Below, in pieces: positions 26,835-36,405 of a stretch of 64,000 nucleotides of DNA. Position numbers and translations under genes: made by a program. Every line of letters starts with the position of its first letter. Within the stretch, counting starts at the first letter, position 1. Under the pieces are notes generated by a model. The model was not told the origin of the DNA. It was given only the letters and a program-made list of their open reading frames with translations, and did not search any database. This DNA is from JAFAXD01 sp963833605 (GTDB taxonomy: Bacteria > Pseudomonadota > Alphaproteobacteria > Rhizobiales > Xanthobacteraceae), in assembly GCA_963833605.1 (NCBI GenBank), contig CAWHYZ010000003.1:124001-188000 (forward strand), given 5' to 3'.

Positions 26835-27335
26835 ATGAACACTCCCATCCACCAGTCGGGCCGCGTAGTGACCGGCCGGATGGTGCTCGCCTGCCTGGTC
26901 CTGTTCTTTGCCGCCGTTGCCGGGGTGAACGCGATCATGATCCGTGCCGCAACGTCGACCTTCGGTGGCGTCGAGACGGCAAACGCCTATCAGGCCGGCC
27001 TCGCGTTCAACCGCGCCCATGCGGCGGCGCTCGTTCAGGATGCCCGCCACTGGAGTGTGACGGCCAATCTCACACGTCAGGCCGGTACGACCGCGGGGCT
27101 GGTCGTGCGCCTGCGCGATCAGGCCGGCGCGCCGATCGGCGCGGTCACGGTCACGGCCCATCTCGCCCACCCGGCCGATGCGCGCCGCGATCATTGGATC
27201 GACCTGCGGGAGCGGGCGGCAGGCGAGTTCGCAGGCGCGGCCGACGTGCCTGCCGGCCAATGGGATCTGGTGATCGACGTGGCGCGCGCGGGCAACGAGC
27301 TGTTCCGCTCCAGGAGCCGGGTTGTGTTGCGCTGA
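26835..27335 (+). CDS. fixH: cbb3 oxidase assembly protein (CcoH/FixH)
   Basis: This 166-residue protein has one N-terminal membrane helix (MVLACLVLFFAAVAGVNAIM) and a periplasmic beta-rich domain. The stretch ANAYQAGLAFN after the helix is characteristic of FixH. The start at 26835 is preferred over 26814 because of a GGGAGCC ribosome-binding region and the better N terminus. It acts with FixI in oxidase assembly. It lies 17 bp after fixG and 18 bp before fixI. Confidence 0.9.
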   Translation: MNTPIHQSGRVVTGRMVLACLVLFFAAVAGVNAIMIRAATSTFGGVETANAYQAGLAFNRAHAAALVQDARHWSVTANLTRQAGTTAGLVVRLRDQAGAPIGAVTVTAHLAHPADARRDHWIDLRERAAGEFAGAADVPAGQWDLVIDVARAGNELFRSRSRVVLR

Positions 27336-27353
27336 GCGGATCGGGAATCTGTC

Positions 27354-29588
27354 ATGACTGAGGCCGCGGACTTTTCGTTGTTCACGCGCAGGCGCCGCGA
27401 CGGTGCAGCGGAAATGCAGCTTGCCGTCGAAGGCATCGCCTGTGGCGGCTGCATCGCGCGCATCGAGAATGCCTTGCGGCGCGTGCCCGGGGTGGTCGAC
27501 GCCCGGGTCAATTTCACCAACCGGCGGCTGACCGCCGCGTGGCGGGACGGCGAGACCTCGCCGCAGTCCATCATCGATACGCTCGACCGGATGGGCTATG
27601 CGGCGCATCCGTTTGCGCCGCGCGCGGCCGAGACCGAAGACGCGCGCGCGACCGGTGATCTGATGAAGTGCCTCGCGGTCGCGGGGTTCGCGGCCATGAA
27701 CATCATGCTGCTGTCGGTTTCGGTCTGGTCGGGCAACGCGACCGACATCACCCCCGAGACGCGCGACTTCTTTCATTGGTTGTCGGCGCTTATCGCCATT
27801 CCGGCCGTCGCCTATGCGGGGCGGCCGTTCTTTGGCAGCGCCGCATCCGCGCTGCGCAGGTTTTCCGTCAACATGGATGTGCCGATCTCGCTCGGGGTCG
27901 TCCTCGCCGTCGGCATGTCGCTCGTCGAGACCATCGACCATGCCGAACATGCCTATTTCGATTCCGCCGTCATGTTGTTGTTCTTCCTGCTGTGCGGGCG
28001 CTGTCTGGACCGTGCGATGCGGGCTCGCACCCGCGCGGTGGCGGGAAATCTGGCCGCGCTGCGCGCCGAGACCGCGCAGCGGCTTGGTTCCGGCGGCGAA
28101 CTCGTCGAGGTGCCGGCCGCGGCGCTGCAACCCGGCGATCGGATCATGGTCCGGCCTGGTGATCGTCTGCCGGCCGACGGTGTCGTGATCGCGGGTACAT
28201 CCGACATCGATGAAAGCCTGGTGACCGGCGAGACGACGCTGCGCCCGCTTGCGGTCGGCGCCAGCGCCTACGCGGGCAGCCTCAACCACTCGGGTGCCTT
28301 GACCCTGCGGGTCACGGCGGCCGGCGAGCGTACGCTGCTCGATGAAATCGAGCGGTTGCTCGATCAGGCGGTCAAATCGAAGTCGCGCTACGTCAGGCTG
28401 TCGGACCGTGCGGCGCGGTTCTACGCCCCGGTCGTGCACACGGCTGCGGCGCTGACCCTGATCGGCTGGTTGTTGGCGGGGGCATCGGTCCACGCGGCCC
28501 TGATCGCCGCCATCACGGTTTTGATCATCACCTGTCCATGTGCGCTCGCGCTCGCGGTTCCGGCGGTCCAGGTGGTCGCCGCCGGCCGCTTGTTTCGCGC
28601 CGGCGTGATCCTCAATGGCGGCGACGCAATCGAGCGCCTGGCGGAAGTCGATGCGGTGGTGTTCGACAAGACCGGGACACTGACCCTGCCGCAGGCACGC
28701 GTCACCAATGCGGCGTCGGTGCCGGCGGACCTGTTGCGGCTGGCGGCGCGGCTCGGGTTGTCGTCGCGCCACCCGCTGGCGGCGTCGGTCGCCGCCGAAG
28801 CGCGCGATCTCGAGCCTTTCGCCGACGTGGTCGAAGAGCCCGGCGAGGGCGTGCGCGCGCGCATCGACGGCACGGAGGCGCGGCTCGGGAGCCTGCGCTA
28901 TTGCGGTATCGACGAAGGCCTGCATCCGGCGGCGCCCGATGTGTCGCTGATCGCGCTGCGACACGGCGAGCGCGCCGCCGTCTTCGAGATCGCGCAGTCC
29001 TTGCGTCCGGGCGCCGGCGACGTCATCGACGGGTTGCGCCGGCTTGGCATCGACATCCGCATCCTGTCGGGTGACCGTGTGCAGGCGGTCGCGCCGATCG
29101 CGCACGCGCTCGGCATCGGCAACTGGCAGGCGGGTCTCACGCCCGACCGCAAAGTCGCCGCGCTGCGTGCGCTGAAATCCCAGGGACTGCGGGTGCTCAT
29201 GGTCGGCGATGGCATCAACGACGCGCCGGCGCTGGCTGCAGCCCATGTGTCGCTGGCGCCGATTTCGGCCGCCGAGCTGGCGCAGGCCCATGCCGACGCG
29301 GTGTTTCTCGGCCTGCGGCTAACGCCGGTCGTCGACGCGCTGATCACCGCCCGCAAGGCGCGATCGCTGATGCGCCAGAACCTGATCCTAGCCGTCGTCT
29401 ACAATATGTTTGCAATTCCCATCGCGGTTGCCGGCCTGGTGACGCCGCTGATTGCCGCACTCGCCATGTCGGGATCCTCGCTGCTGGTCACCACCAACGC
29501 GCTGCGCCTGCGTTGGCGCGCCGAGGCGCCTGCAACACTGGCCGTTCCGGCGCTTCCCGCGCTGCAAACCTCGGCGGCCGCCCCATGA
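27354..29588 (+). CDS. fixI: Copper-transporting P-type ATPase for cbb3 oxidase (CcoI/FixI)
   Basis: This 744-residue P1B-type ATPase has an N-terminal heavy-metal domain with metal site GIACGGCIARIE, a TGE loop in the actuator domain (LVTGETT), the membrane CPC motif (ITCPCALAL), the phosphorylation motif DKTGTLT and the hinge GDGINDAP. It supplies copper for the CuB site of the oxidase. It sits between fixH and fixS, and the fixS ATG overlaps its end by 4 bp. Confidence 0.95.
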   Translation: MTEAADFSLFTRRRRDGAAEMQLAVEGIACGGCIARIENALRRVPGVVDARVNFTNRRLTAAWRDGETSPQSIIDTLDRMGYAAHPFAPRAAETEDARATGDLMKCLAVAGFAAMNIMLLSVSVWSGNATDITPETRDFFHWLSALIAIPAVAYAGRPFFGSAASALRRFSVNMDVPISLGVVLAVGMSLVETIDHAEHAYFDSAVMLLFFLLCGRCLDRAMRARTRAVAGNLAALRAETAQRLGSGGELVEVPAAALQPGDRIMVRPGDRLPADGVVIAGTSDIDESLVTGETTLRPLAVGASAYAGSLNHSGALTLRVTAAGERTLLDEIERLLDQAVKSKSRYVRLSDRAARFYAPVVHTAAALTLIGWLLAGASVHAALIAAITVLIITCPCALALAVPAVQVVAAGRLFRAGVILNGGDAIERLAEVDAVVFDKTGTLTLPQARVTNAASVPADLLRLAARLGLSSRHPLAASVAAEARDLEPFADVVEEPGEGVRARIDGTEARLGSLRYCGIDEGLHPAAPDVSLIALRHGERAAVFEIAQSLRPGAGDVIDGLRRLGIDIRILSGDRVQAVAPIAHALGIGNWQAGLTPDRKVAALRALKSQGLRVLMVGDGINDAPALAAAHVSLAPISAAELAQAHADAVFLGLRLTPVVDALITARKARSLMRQNLILAVVYNMFAIPIAVAGLVTPLIAALAMSGSSLLVTTNALRLRWRAEAPATLAVPALPALQTSAAAP

Positions 29589-29740
29589 ATGTGCTGGTCT
29601 ACCTCGTGCCGATGGCGCTGGCGCTCGGGCTGACCGGGCTGGCGGCATTTCTGTGGTCGTTGCGCACCGGCCAGTACAACGATCTCGATGGCGCGGCGTT
29701 GCGCATTCTGAGCGACGACGATGTAACCCCGCCCTCATGA
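29585..29740 (+). CDS. fixS: cbb3 oxidase maturation small protein (CcoS/FixS)
   Basis: This 51-residue membrane protein has one helix (LVPMALALGLTGLAAFLWSL) followed by the family motif SLRTGQYNDLDGAALRIL. It is needed for cofactor insertion into the oxidase. The ATG overlaps the fixI stop. It closes the fixGHIS operon. Confidence 0.92.
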   Translation: MNVLVYLVPMALALGLTGLAAFLWSLRTGQYNDLDGAALRILSDDDVTPPS

Positions 29741-29813
29741 CCAGGCCGGCTGATCGTGCCATGATGGGCGTTCCCAAGCTGGTGCTGGGCTTGAGTGATT
29801 GAAAGCCGACGTG

Positions 29814-31043
29814 ATGACGCGGGAAGCGCGCTGGCGGCGCCGTTGCTACGAGTTGTTGGAAAAGAGTTCGATCGGCGATTGGAAAAGCCGCCTCGTCGAT
29901 GGGGCGATCATTCTGCTGGTGGCGGCCAGCCTGACGTCCGTGGCGCTCGAATCGGTGCCGACGGTTGCGGCCGATCATCCCCGGTTGATCAGCGCGATCG
30001 AAATCCTCGCACTCGTCGTCTTCAGCGTCGAATATGCACTGCGTGTATGGGTCGCGGTCGAGCATCCGCTCTATCGGCATTTGTCCGCGCGTGGCGCGCG
30101 TCTGAAATACGTCACCAGCACGCCCGGCATCATCGACCTCATTGCGGTGCTGCCATTCTGGTTCGCCTGGATCCTGCCCAGCGAATTTCAGATTCTGCTG
30201 GTGTTCCGGGTCGTCCGCTTTCTCAAGCTTGGACGTTACTCGCCGGCCATGCGCTCGCTGCTCGACGCGCTGTACGCCGAACGTCGCGCGCTGATCGGAT
30301 GTTTCGTGATCCTGGTGGGTTCCGCCCTCGTGATCGCGACCTTGATGTATCTCATCGAAGGCAAGGCCCAGCCCGGCAAGTTCGGCACCATTCCGGATGC
30401 CATGTGGTGGGCGATCGCGACGCTCGGAACCATCGGCTATGGCGACGTGGTACCGATCACGCCGCTCGGCCGGATACTGGCGACCTGCACCATTTTCCTC
30501 GGCCTCATCATGGTGGCCTTGCCGGTCGGTATCGTGGCGACCGCGTTCGCCAACGATATTCATCGCCGCGAGTTCATCGTGACCTGGGGCATGGTCGCGC
30601 GCGTCCCTCTGTTCGCCGGGCTCGATGCCCACCAGATCGCGGAGATCATGCGGCTGCTGCAATCGCAGCGGATCGAAGCCGGCACCATCATCGCGCGCCG
30701 CGGCGAGCCCGCGCATTCGATGTACTTCGTCGCCGCCGGCGAGGTCGAGATCGACCTTCCGGAACGCTGCATCCGCCTGGGCGCGGGGCACTTCTTTGGC
30801 GAGATCGCGGTGCTGCGCAAGGCGCTCCGGTCCGCGACCGTGCGGGCCGTCACCCGCACGAGCCTGCTCGTCCTCGACGCGCACGACGTGCACATCCTCA
30901 TGGATCAGGAACCCAAGCTCGCGGAGCGCATCCGCGAGACCGCGCGCCAGCGCGTCGAGCCCGAGACGATCGAGCCGCGCGGCGATCTTGCGGCCGAAGA
31001 GCTGGTCGCGTCCGACAATAATGTTGAGGGCGCGCAGCCCTGA
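29814..31043 (+). CDS. Voltage-sensor potassium channel with C-terminal cyclic-nucleotide-binding domain
   Basis: This protein of about 409 residues has six membrane helices. The S4 segment has spaced arginines (VFRVVRFLKLGRYSPAMR), the pore filter is TIGYGDVVP, and a C-terminal cNMP domain carries the phosphate-binding cassette GHFFGEIAVL then R-S-A-T-V-R-A. It resembles the MlotiK1-type channels of rhizobia. The frame can start at TTG 29799, GTG 29811 or ATG 29814; ATG is preferred. It follows fixS by about 70 bp, so it may be regulated with the cbb3 genes. A role in membrane potential under low oxygen is inference. Confidence 0.88.
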   Translation: MTREARWRRRCYELLEKSSIGDWKSRLVDGAIILLVAASLTSVALESVPTVAADHPRLISAIEILALVVFSVEYALRVWVAVEHPLYRHLSARGARLKYVTSTPGIIDLIAVLPFWFAWILPSEFQILLVFRVVRFLKLGRYSPAMRSLLDALYAERRALIGCFVILVGSALVIATLMYLIEGKAQPGKFGTIPDAMWWAIATLGTIGYGDVVPITPLGRILATCTIFLGLIMVALPVGIVATAFANDIHRREFIVTWGMVARVPLFAGLDAHQIAEIMRLLQSQRIEAGTIIARRGEPAHSMYFVAAGEVEIDLPERCIRLGAGHFFGEIAVLRKALRSATVRAVTRTSLLVLDAHDVHILMDQEPKLAERIRETARQRVEPETIEPRGDLAAEELVASDNNVEGAQP

Positions 31044-31130
31044 GACGCGCGCGTCCCGCCCATCCGGCCAGTAGATGCGGGCCGCAGTCGGTGTCATATG
31101 CCTGCCGTGCAACAAGCCGGAGGCGCTCCC

Positions 31131-32024
31131 ATGGCCGACACAAGCAATTCGCTGCTGGCTTCTTCCGAAGCGCTGGCCGAGCTGGTCGAGCGCTCCGCCA
31201 AGGCAGTCGTCGCGGTCGAGCCTGGCGGCCGCGGCACGGTGAGCGGGATTCACTGGCGCGCAGGCGTGATCGTGACCGCCGAGGAAGTGCTCGAACAGGA
31301 CAAGGACATCGCGGTGACGCTGCCGGGCGGACGGCAGGTGTCGGCCGCGCTCGCCGGGCGCGATCCCTCGACCGACGTTGCGGTGCTGCGCGTTCCCTCT
31401 GACGGACTCATGGTCGCCGAGACGGCGGACGCCGCTGCGCTGCGCGTCGGACACCTCGTGCTCGCGATCGGCAACTATGCGGGCGCGCCGCTCGCCGGCT
31501 TGGGGACCGTGGCCTATGTGGGCGGGGCCTGGCACAGCATGCGCGGCGGCGCCATCGACAGCCTGCTGCGGCTCGACCTCGCGCTCCATCCAGCCGCCGA
31601 AGGCGGAGCGCTGCTCGACATGCGCGGCCGCGTCCTCGGCATGGTGGTGACGGGGCCGCGTCGGCGCGTGCTGGCGATTCCCGCTTCGACCATCGATCGT
31701 TCGGTCGATCAGCTCCTGGCCAAGGGATATGTCGGCCGCGGCTATCTGGGGGCCGGCCTGCAACACGTGCGGGTCGCGAGCGAAGGTGGGCGCCGGTCCG
31801 GCGTCCTGGTCGCGAGCATCGATCCGCAAGGCCCCGCGGTGCGCGCCGGCCTCCTGGTCGGCGACATCATCACCGCCTGGAACGAGGCGCCGGTCGAGCG
31901 CGCGCGCGATGTGATGCGGCTCCTCGGCCCCGATAGCGTCGGCAAGAGTGTCACGCTGAAGCTGCTGCGCGGCGGCGCCCCCAACACCGTCACCGTCACG
32001 ATCGGCGAGCGACCGCTGGCGTGA
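31131..32024 (+). CDS. HtrA-like protein with lost catalytic residues plus PDZ domain
   Basis: This 297-residue protein has a trypsin-like fold (about 15-190) and a PDZ domain (about 205-295: GYLGAGLQHVRV, then GLLVGDIITAWNEAPV). The HtrA triad is broken. The His site reads TAEEVL (Glu52 in place of His) and the Ser site reads HPAAEGGALLD (Glu157 in place of Ser), although the Asp site TDVAVL (Asp82) remains. No signal peptide is seen, so it is probably cytosolic. The GGAGG before 31131 sets the start (the frame opens at 31098). Probably a non-proteolytic binding or scaffold protein. It is followed closely by a LuxR-type regulator. Confidence 0.82.
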   Translation: MADTSNSLLASSEALAELVERSAKAVVAVEPGGRGTVSGIHWRAGVIVTAEEVLEQDKDIAVTLPGGRQVSAALAGRDPSTDVAVLRVPSDGLMVAETADAAALRVGHLVLAIGNYAGAPLAGLGTVAYVGGAWHSMRGGAIDSLLRLDLALHPAAEGGALLDMRGRVLGMVVTGPRRRVLAIPASTIDRSVDQLLAKGYVGRGYLGAGLQHVRVASEGGRRSGVLVASIDPQGPAVRAGLLVGDIITAWNEAPVERARDVMRLLGPDSVGKSVTLKLLRGGAPNTVTVTIGERPLA

Positions 32025-32078
32025 TCGGAATCCGTCCCCAAATAAGTCCGCATCGGGGCGGGTGGGACAGAGTCGCCC

Positions 32079-32708
32079 GTGACAGCCATCGCGATCTATT
32101 GTGTCGACGCGGAGTTGCGCCGCCAGCGCGAGGCGCTGGTGCGCGCCAGCGCGGCCTTCACTGTCATCGGTGCCGTCGCCGCTGATCCGGCACTGCGCGG
32201 CCTGCTCGATCAGCACGCGGTCGATGTCGTGCTCGCCGATGCGCCGCCGCCCGAGCTCCTGTCCGACTGGCACGAGCGATTTGGCAGAACGGCATTCGTC
32301 GTCGTGCTGGCCGACGCCGACGCCGAGGGTCTCGACGCGCTCGCCGCCGGCGCCCATGCGGTGCTGCCGCGATCGGCCTCCGGGTCCGACATCATCGCGG
32401 CGATGATCGCTGCGCCGAGCGGGCTCGCGGTGCTGCCGCGTCCGCTGCTCGCCACGCTGCTTGCAGGCGGTGCGATCGAGGCGCCCGCGTCCCAGGACAT
32501 TGTCGATGCGACGCCGCTGACCCCGCGCGAACTCGAGGTGCTGACCGCCATGGCGGACGGCGCGTCCAACAAGTCGATCGCCCGCCGGCTCGGAATTTCT
32601 CATCATACCGTCAAGTTCCATGTCGCCGCCATTCTGGCCAAGCTCGACGCCGAAAGCCGCACCGAGGCGGTGGCGCGCGCGGCGCATCTCGGGCTGGTCA
32701 TGCTGTGA
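32079..32708 (+). CDS. LuxR-family regulator with degenerate receiver
   Basis: This 209-residue protein starts at a GTG. Residues 1-125 have the alternating strand/helix pattern of a receiver (AIAIYCVDAELRRQREALV, then VVLADAPPPELL and VVVLADADAEG), but the canonical acidic pocket and phosphorylated Asp are not clear. Residues 145-205 form a LuxR helix-turn-helix (LTPRELEVLTAMADGASNK, LGISHHTVKFHVAAILAKL). It follows the HtrA-like gene by 54 bp and may be an operon partner. Targets are unknown. Confidence 0.83.
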   Translation: MTAIAIYCVDAELRRQREALVRASAAFTVIGAVAADPALRGLLDQHAVDVVLADAPPPELLSDWHERFGRTAFVVVLADADAEGLDALAAGAHAVLPRSASGSDIIAAMIAAPSGLAVLPRPLLATLLAGGAIEAPASQDIVDATPLTPRELEVLTAMADGASNKSIARRLGISHHTVKFHVAAILAKLDAESRTEAVARAAHLGLVML

Positions 32709-32826
32709 GCGCCTGACACCGCGGCGCATGATGTTCCTGCATTGCAGCCCTCGCGCCGGCGCCCGCTTCCCCCGCTGACCGCAAGCTCGTAACCTCCGCA
32801 ACAGCTTGCCAGCCAGGGAGGGTGCA

Positions 32827-33239
32827 ATGATCCGCCAGATGTGCGGAGTTGTTGCTGTGGTGCTGTCGGTCGAGGCCGCCAACGCGCAACCGGCCGGCCG
32901 CGATCTCACCGGCACGGAGCGGCTGGGCCGGACGCTGTTCAATCAGTCCTGCCGGGTCTGCCACACTCCGCCATCGCTCAATGCGCCGCTCTACGGGCCC
33001 GCCCTCAACCAGAGACCCAGCGCGGCAAGGATGATGTCCTGGCCGAGATCATCCGCGACGGCTCGCCGCGCATGCCGGGCTTCAAGTATCAGTTCGACGC
33101 CGAGCAGGTCAGCGCCATCGTGGCCTATCTGCGCGCGATCCCGACCCAGCAGGCCGCGTCGCAACCGCCGCCGCAACAAGCACCGTCGCCGCCCGCCGCG
33201 CGCAGTGAACGCGAGCGTCAGCAGCGCGAAGCGGATTAG
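32827..33239 (+). pseudogene. Cytochrome c gene with a one-base frameshift
   Basis: The reading frame from ATG 32827 (GGGAGGGTGCA upstream) gives a signal peptide, GRDLTGTERLGRTLFNQ, a haem site CRVCH and GPALNQ, then turns into Arg/Ser-rich nonsense at about 33010. The next frame from 33012 continues the family sequence (RGKDDVLAEIIRDGSPRMPG, then AEQVSAIVAYLRAI) and a Pro/Gln-rich tail to the TAG at 33239. Inserting one base near 33010 restores a cytochrome c of about 137 residues with its Met ligand in SPRMPGF. Either a sequencing error or a real mutation. The next gene has a similar defect. Confidence 0.8.
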
Positions 33240-33251
33240 AGGAGAAGCGCC

Positions 33252-35112
33252 ATGACCAGTGCACGGTTTGACCGAATGGTCCGGCTTGTCGCGCCGGCCG
33301 CAATTGTGGTTCTGGCGCTGCTCGCGGGGCTCGCGCCGGTCCGCGCCGCCGACGCGGTGCTGAGCGGAGCCATCACGTCGTCGTCCGGTGAGCCGATGGC
33401 GGGCGTGACCGTATCGGCCAAGGCCGCGAACGCCTCGATCACGACCACGGTCTTCACCGATCAGCAAGGCAACTATTATTTCCCGCCCTTGCCGGCCGGA
33501 CAATATCGGGTCTGGGCCCAGGCACTCACCTATGCGACCGCGCGCCACGACGTTCGATCTCGGTCCCGCCAGGCGGCAGGATTTCAGCCTGCGGCCGATG
33601 GAGGATTTCGTCCGCCAGCTTCCAGGCGACGTCCTGCTGGCGTCGCTGCCCGACGCGAGCACCGACGACCTGCGCATGCAGCGCCTGGTGCGCAACAATT
33701 GCACCGGCTGTCACACCCCGAGCTACGTGCTGCAGCATCGCTTCGATCAGGACGGCTGGTCGAAGATCATCGAGCTGATGAAGCACGTCAACGTCGGCGG
33801 CATCTATCAGGGCGCCAACCACAAGGCGCAGGGACTGCTCGACTTCCAGCAACAGGAACTCGCCGCCTATCTGGCGCGCGCCCGCGGCCCCGCCGACAAC
33901 GGGCTCAACATCAAGCTGCGTCCCAAGCTCAGCGGTGAAGCGGCGCGGGTGGTGTTCACCGAGTACGACGTTCCGCTCGATCCCAATGCCGGCCTGCCGG
34001 CGGATTTCGTCGCCAATGACGGCAGCGACTGGTCGATGGGCACGCCGTCGGTGCTGATCCCGGGTTACGGCGTGCATGACGCCTGGCTCGATCTCGCCGG
34101 CAATCTCTGGTTCACCTGCAATTCGCCCAACCGCACCCTGACCATCGGCAGGATCGACACCCGAACCGGTGCGATGAAGCCGTTCAAGATCACCGCGGCG
34201 AATGGACTCGCCGCCGGCACCCACGGCATGACGCGCGATCCGGATGGCATCATCTGGTTCAACGTCAACCCCGGCCGCGGCGGCCTCGGCCGGCTCGATC
34301 CCAAGACCGAGACCATCGACGTGTTCATTCCGCCTGAAGGCATGTCGCCGACCGGCGGGGCCACCACCGTCGACTATGACGGCAAGGGTCGCATCTGGTC
34401 GTCCGCGCCCGATGGCGCGCTGCGTTTCGATCCGGCGACCAGGACGTTCACCGAATTCAAATCGATCACCTACAAGACGCCGAACGGCACCGGCGTGACC
34501 TACGGCGCCGCCGCCGATCGTGACGGCAACGGCTACTGGGCCGAAATGGTGCTCGACATCGTCGGCAAGGGCAACACCGTGACCGACAAGCCGGAAGAGA
34601 TCAGGCTCGCGCCGGTCAAAGCCGAGCTCGATCGGCTCAAGCCGGAGGAACGCGAGTTCTACAAGACATTCGTGCAGCCCGACTTCAACGCGCCGATGCC
34701 GTTTTCGCAAGGCCCGCGCCGTATGGGCACCGACAAGAATGCGGACGTGCTGTGGGTCGGCCTGTCGTGGGGTGGCAGCCTCGCGCGCATCGACACGCGT
34801 ACCGGCGCTGTCAGCTACGTTCCGCTGCCCGGCGATCGCCAGCCCTATCATGTGGCGGTCGACAACAGCCATAATGCCTGGACCAACCTGTGGGCGTCCG
34901 ATCAGGTCGCGCGATTGGATCCTGCAAGCGGGGAGTGGACGTTGTTCGACCTTCCGACCCGCGGTGCCGAGCCGCGCTATATCTCGCTCTACGAACACGA
35001 TGGGATCACCCAGGTGGTGATCCCCTATTTCCGCACCCGCAAGGTCGCGATCATGACGCTGCGCAGCGAACAGGATATCGCTGCGCTGAAGGCGCAAGTG
35101 CCATCGAAATAG
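33252..35112 (+). pseudogene. Virginiamycin-B-lyase-like beta-propeller with haem motif, frameshifted
   Basis: The N-terminal part from 33252 has a signal peptide (ending VRAADA) and a carboxypeptidase-regulatory-like beta domain (SGEPMAGVTVSAKAANA, then GNYYFPPLPAGQYRVWAQA). The frame breaks at about 33540-33548. The next frame continues TTFDLGPARRQDF, a c-haem motif CTGCH and a long beta-propeller of the Vgb/SMP-30 type with repeated W-F/S-x-N blades, ending at 35112. One missing base near 33545 rejoins them into about 620 residues. Probably a secreted haem-containing lyase or dehydrogenase-like protein, cotranscribed with the cytochrome c gene 12 bp upstream. The substrate is unknown. Confidence 0.78.
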
Positions 35113-35159
35113 CGAGTGGTCGGCAGGTCGCGGCCAGTTTTGGCACCACCACCTTCCCC

Positions 35160-35330
35160 CGCTGTCATCGCCCGCGAGGGGTCCCCATCGCGCGAACGCG
35201 CGATGGGGTGCCCCGAAAGCGGGCGACCCAGTACTCACAGGTCGATGGATTGGGCTCCGCTCGAGCAAACCAGGAAACCGGTGGTTACTGGGTTGCCCGC
35301 TTGCGCGGGCAATGACACCTGTGGATTGCT
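35160..35330. repeat. Dispersed palindromic intergenic repeat
   Basis: This stretch carries GTCATCGCCCGCGAGGGG, a GCGCGATGGGG-type palindrome, CCCGAAAGCGGGCGACCCAGT and GGTTACTGGGTTGCCCGC followed by TTGCGCGGGCAATGACA. The same blocks recur near 39.5, 43.8 and 48.0-48.5 kb. The 299-bp gap at 35113-35411 holds nothing else I can recognise. Confidence 0.75.
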
Positions 35331-35411
35331 TGCGCCGTGACTGAATTGAGCGCTGGTGGCACCAAACAGAGTCGGGGCAACGGGCCGTGAGTGTTCGGGC
35401 AGAGGGCGAGC

Positions 35412-36272
35412 ATGAGCGAGCTTACAGAAAGTTCCTACACCATCCGCGTGATGGCGCGCGCCGAGCTCGATCTCGCCGCCGACTGGGCCGCGCAGGAAGG
35501 CTGGAACCCGGGGCTCGACGACGCGCGCGCGTTTCACGCCGCCGACCCGCTCGGGTTCTTCGTGGGCCTCCTCGACGGCGAGCCGATCGCGTCGATCTCG
35601 CTCGTTGCCTACGACGCGGCGTTTGCGTTCCTCGGCTTCTACATCGTCAAGCCGCCGTTGCGCGGGCGCGGCTACGGGCTCGCGCTGTGGCGCGCCGCGA
35701 TGGCGCGCCAGGCGCGCCCGCTGACCGGGCTCGATGGCGTCGTCGCACAACAGGGCAACTACGCCAAGTCGGGCTTTCGGCTCGCCTATCGCAACATTCG
35801 TTTCGGCGGAACCGCTCCGCCGATCTTGCCAACCACAACACATACGATTTGTCCCGTTGCCGACATTCCGTTCGAACAGGTGCTCGCCTACGACCGCCTG
35901 TTCTTCCCGGCTCCGCGGCCGGCCTTTCTCAGTCTGTGGCTCACGCCACGCCAGGGTCATGCGCTGGCCGTGCGCGATGGCGACCGCGTCGTCGGGCTCG
36001 GCGCGATCCGGGCCTGCCGGGAAGGCTGCAAGCTCGGACCGCTCTACGCCGATGACGAGGCGGTGGCAGACACGCTGTTCCTGCAGCTCGGCGCCTACGC
36101 GCGCGGCGGCAGCATCTATCTCGACGTCCCGGAGCCGAACGCCGCCGCGGTGCGGCTCGCCTGGCGCTACGGCCTTGCGCCGGTGTTCGAGACCGCGCGC
36201 ATGTACACCGGTGCGGCTCCGGACCTGCCGCTCACCCGGCTCTATGGCGTGACGAGCTTCGAGTTGGGCTAG
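35412..36272 (+). CDS. GNAT-family N-acetyltransferase with second C-terminal domain
   Basis: This 286-residue protein has an N-terminal GNAT fold (about 10-135). Its acetyl-CoA loop matches R-x-x-G-x-G/A (PPLRGRGYGLALWR). A second half of the Acetyltransf_18/YitH type runs from about 145 to 286 (LSLWLTPRQGHALAVRDGDR, then GLGAIRACREGCKLGPL). The start at 35412 is preferred over 35391 because of GAGGGCGAGC upstream. The substrate is unknown. It stands alone between repeat-filled gaps. Confidence 0.83.
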   Translation: MSELTESSYTIRVMARAELDLAADWAAQEGWNPGLDDARAFHAADPLGFFVGLLDGEPIASISLVAYDAAFAFLGFYIVKPPLRGRGYGLALWRAAMARQARPLTGLDGVVAQQGNYAKSGFRLAYRNIRFGGTAPPILPTTTHTICPVADIPFEQVLAYDRLFFPAPRPAFLSLWLTPRQGHALAVRDGDRVVGLGAIRACREGCKLGPLYADDEAVADTLFLQLGAYARGGSIYLDVPEPNAAAVRLAWRYGLAPVFETARMYTGAAPDLPLTRLYGVTSFELG

Positions 36273-36289
36273 CTCATGATCCAAGACAA

Positions 36290-36385
36290 ATCCCGGATTA
36301 CGCGCTTACGCGCTCCATCCGGTCTACGCGTCCAATTTCGCGTAGGTAGCCCGGATGGAGCGGAGCGCAATCCGGGTTGAGGCTC
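36290..36385. repeat. Dispersed palindromic repeat between converging genes
   Basis: An imperfect inverted pair, TCCCGGATTACGCGC-type on the left and GGAGCGCAATCCGGG on the right, flanks a second small hairpin (CTACGCG with CGCGTAG). It is the same family as the element at 17838. It may end both converging transcripts. Confidence 0.65.
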
Positions 36386-36405
36386 TGCTGAGACTCTGGG
36401 ATTCT

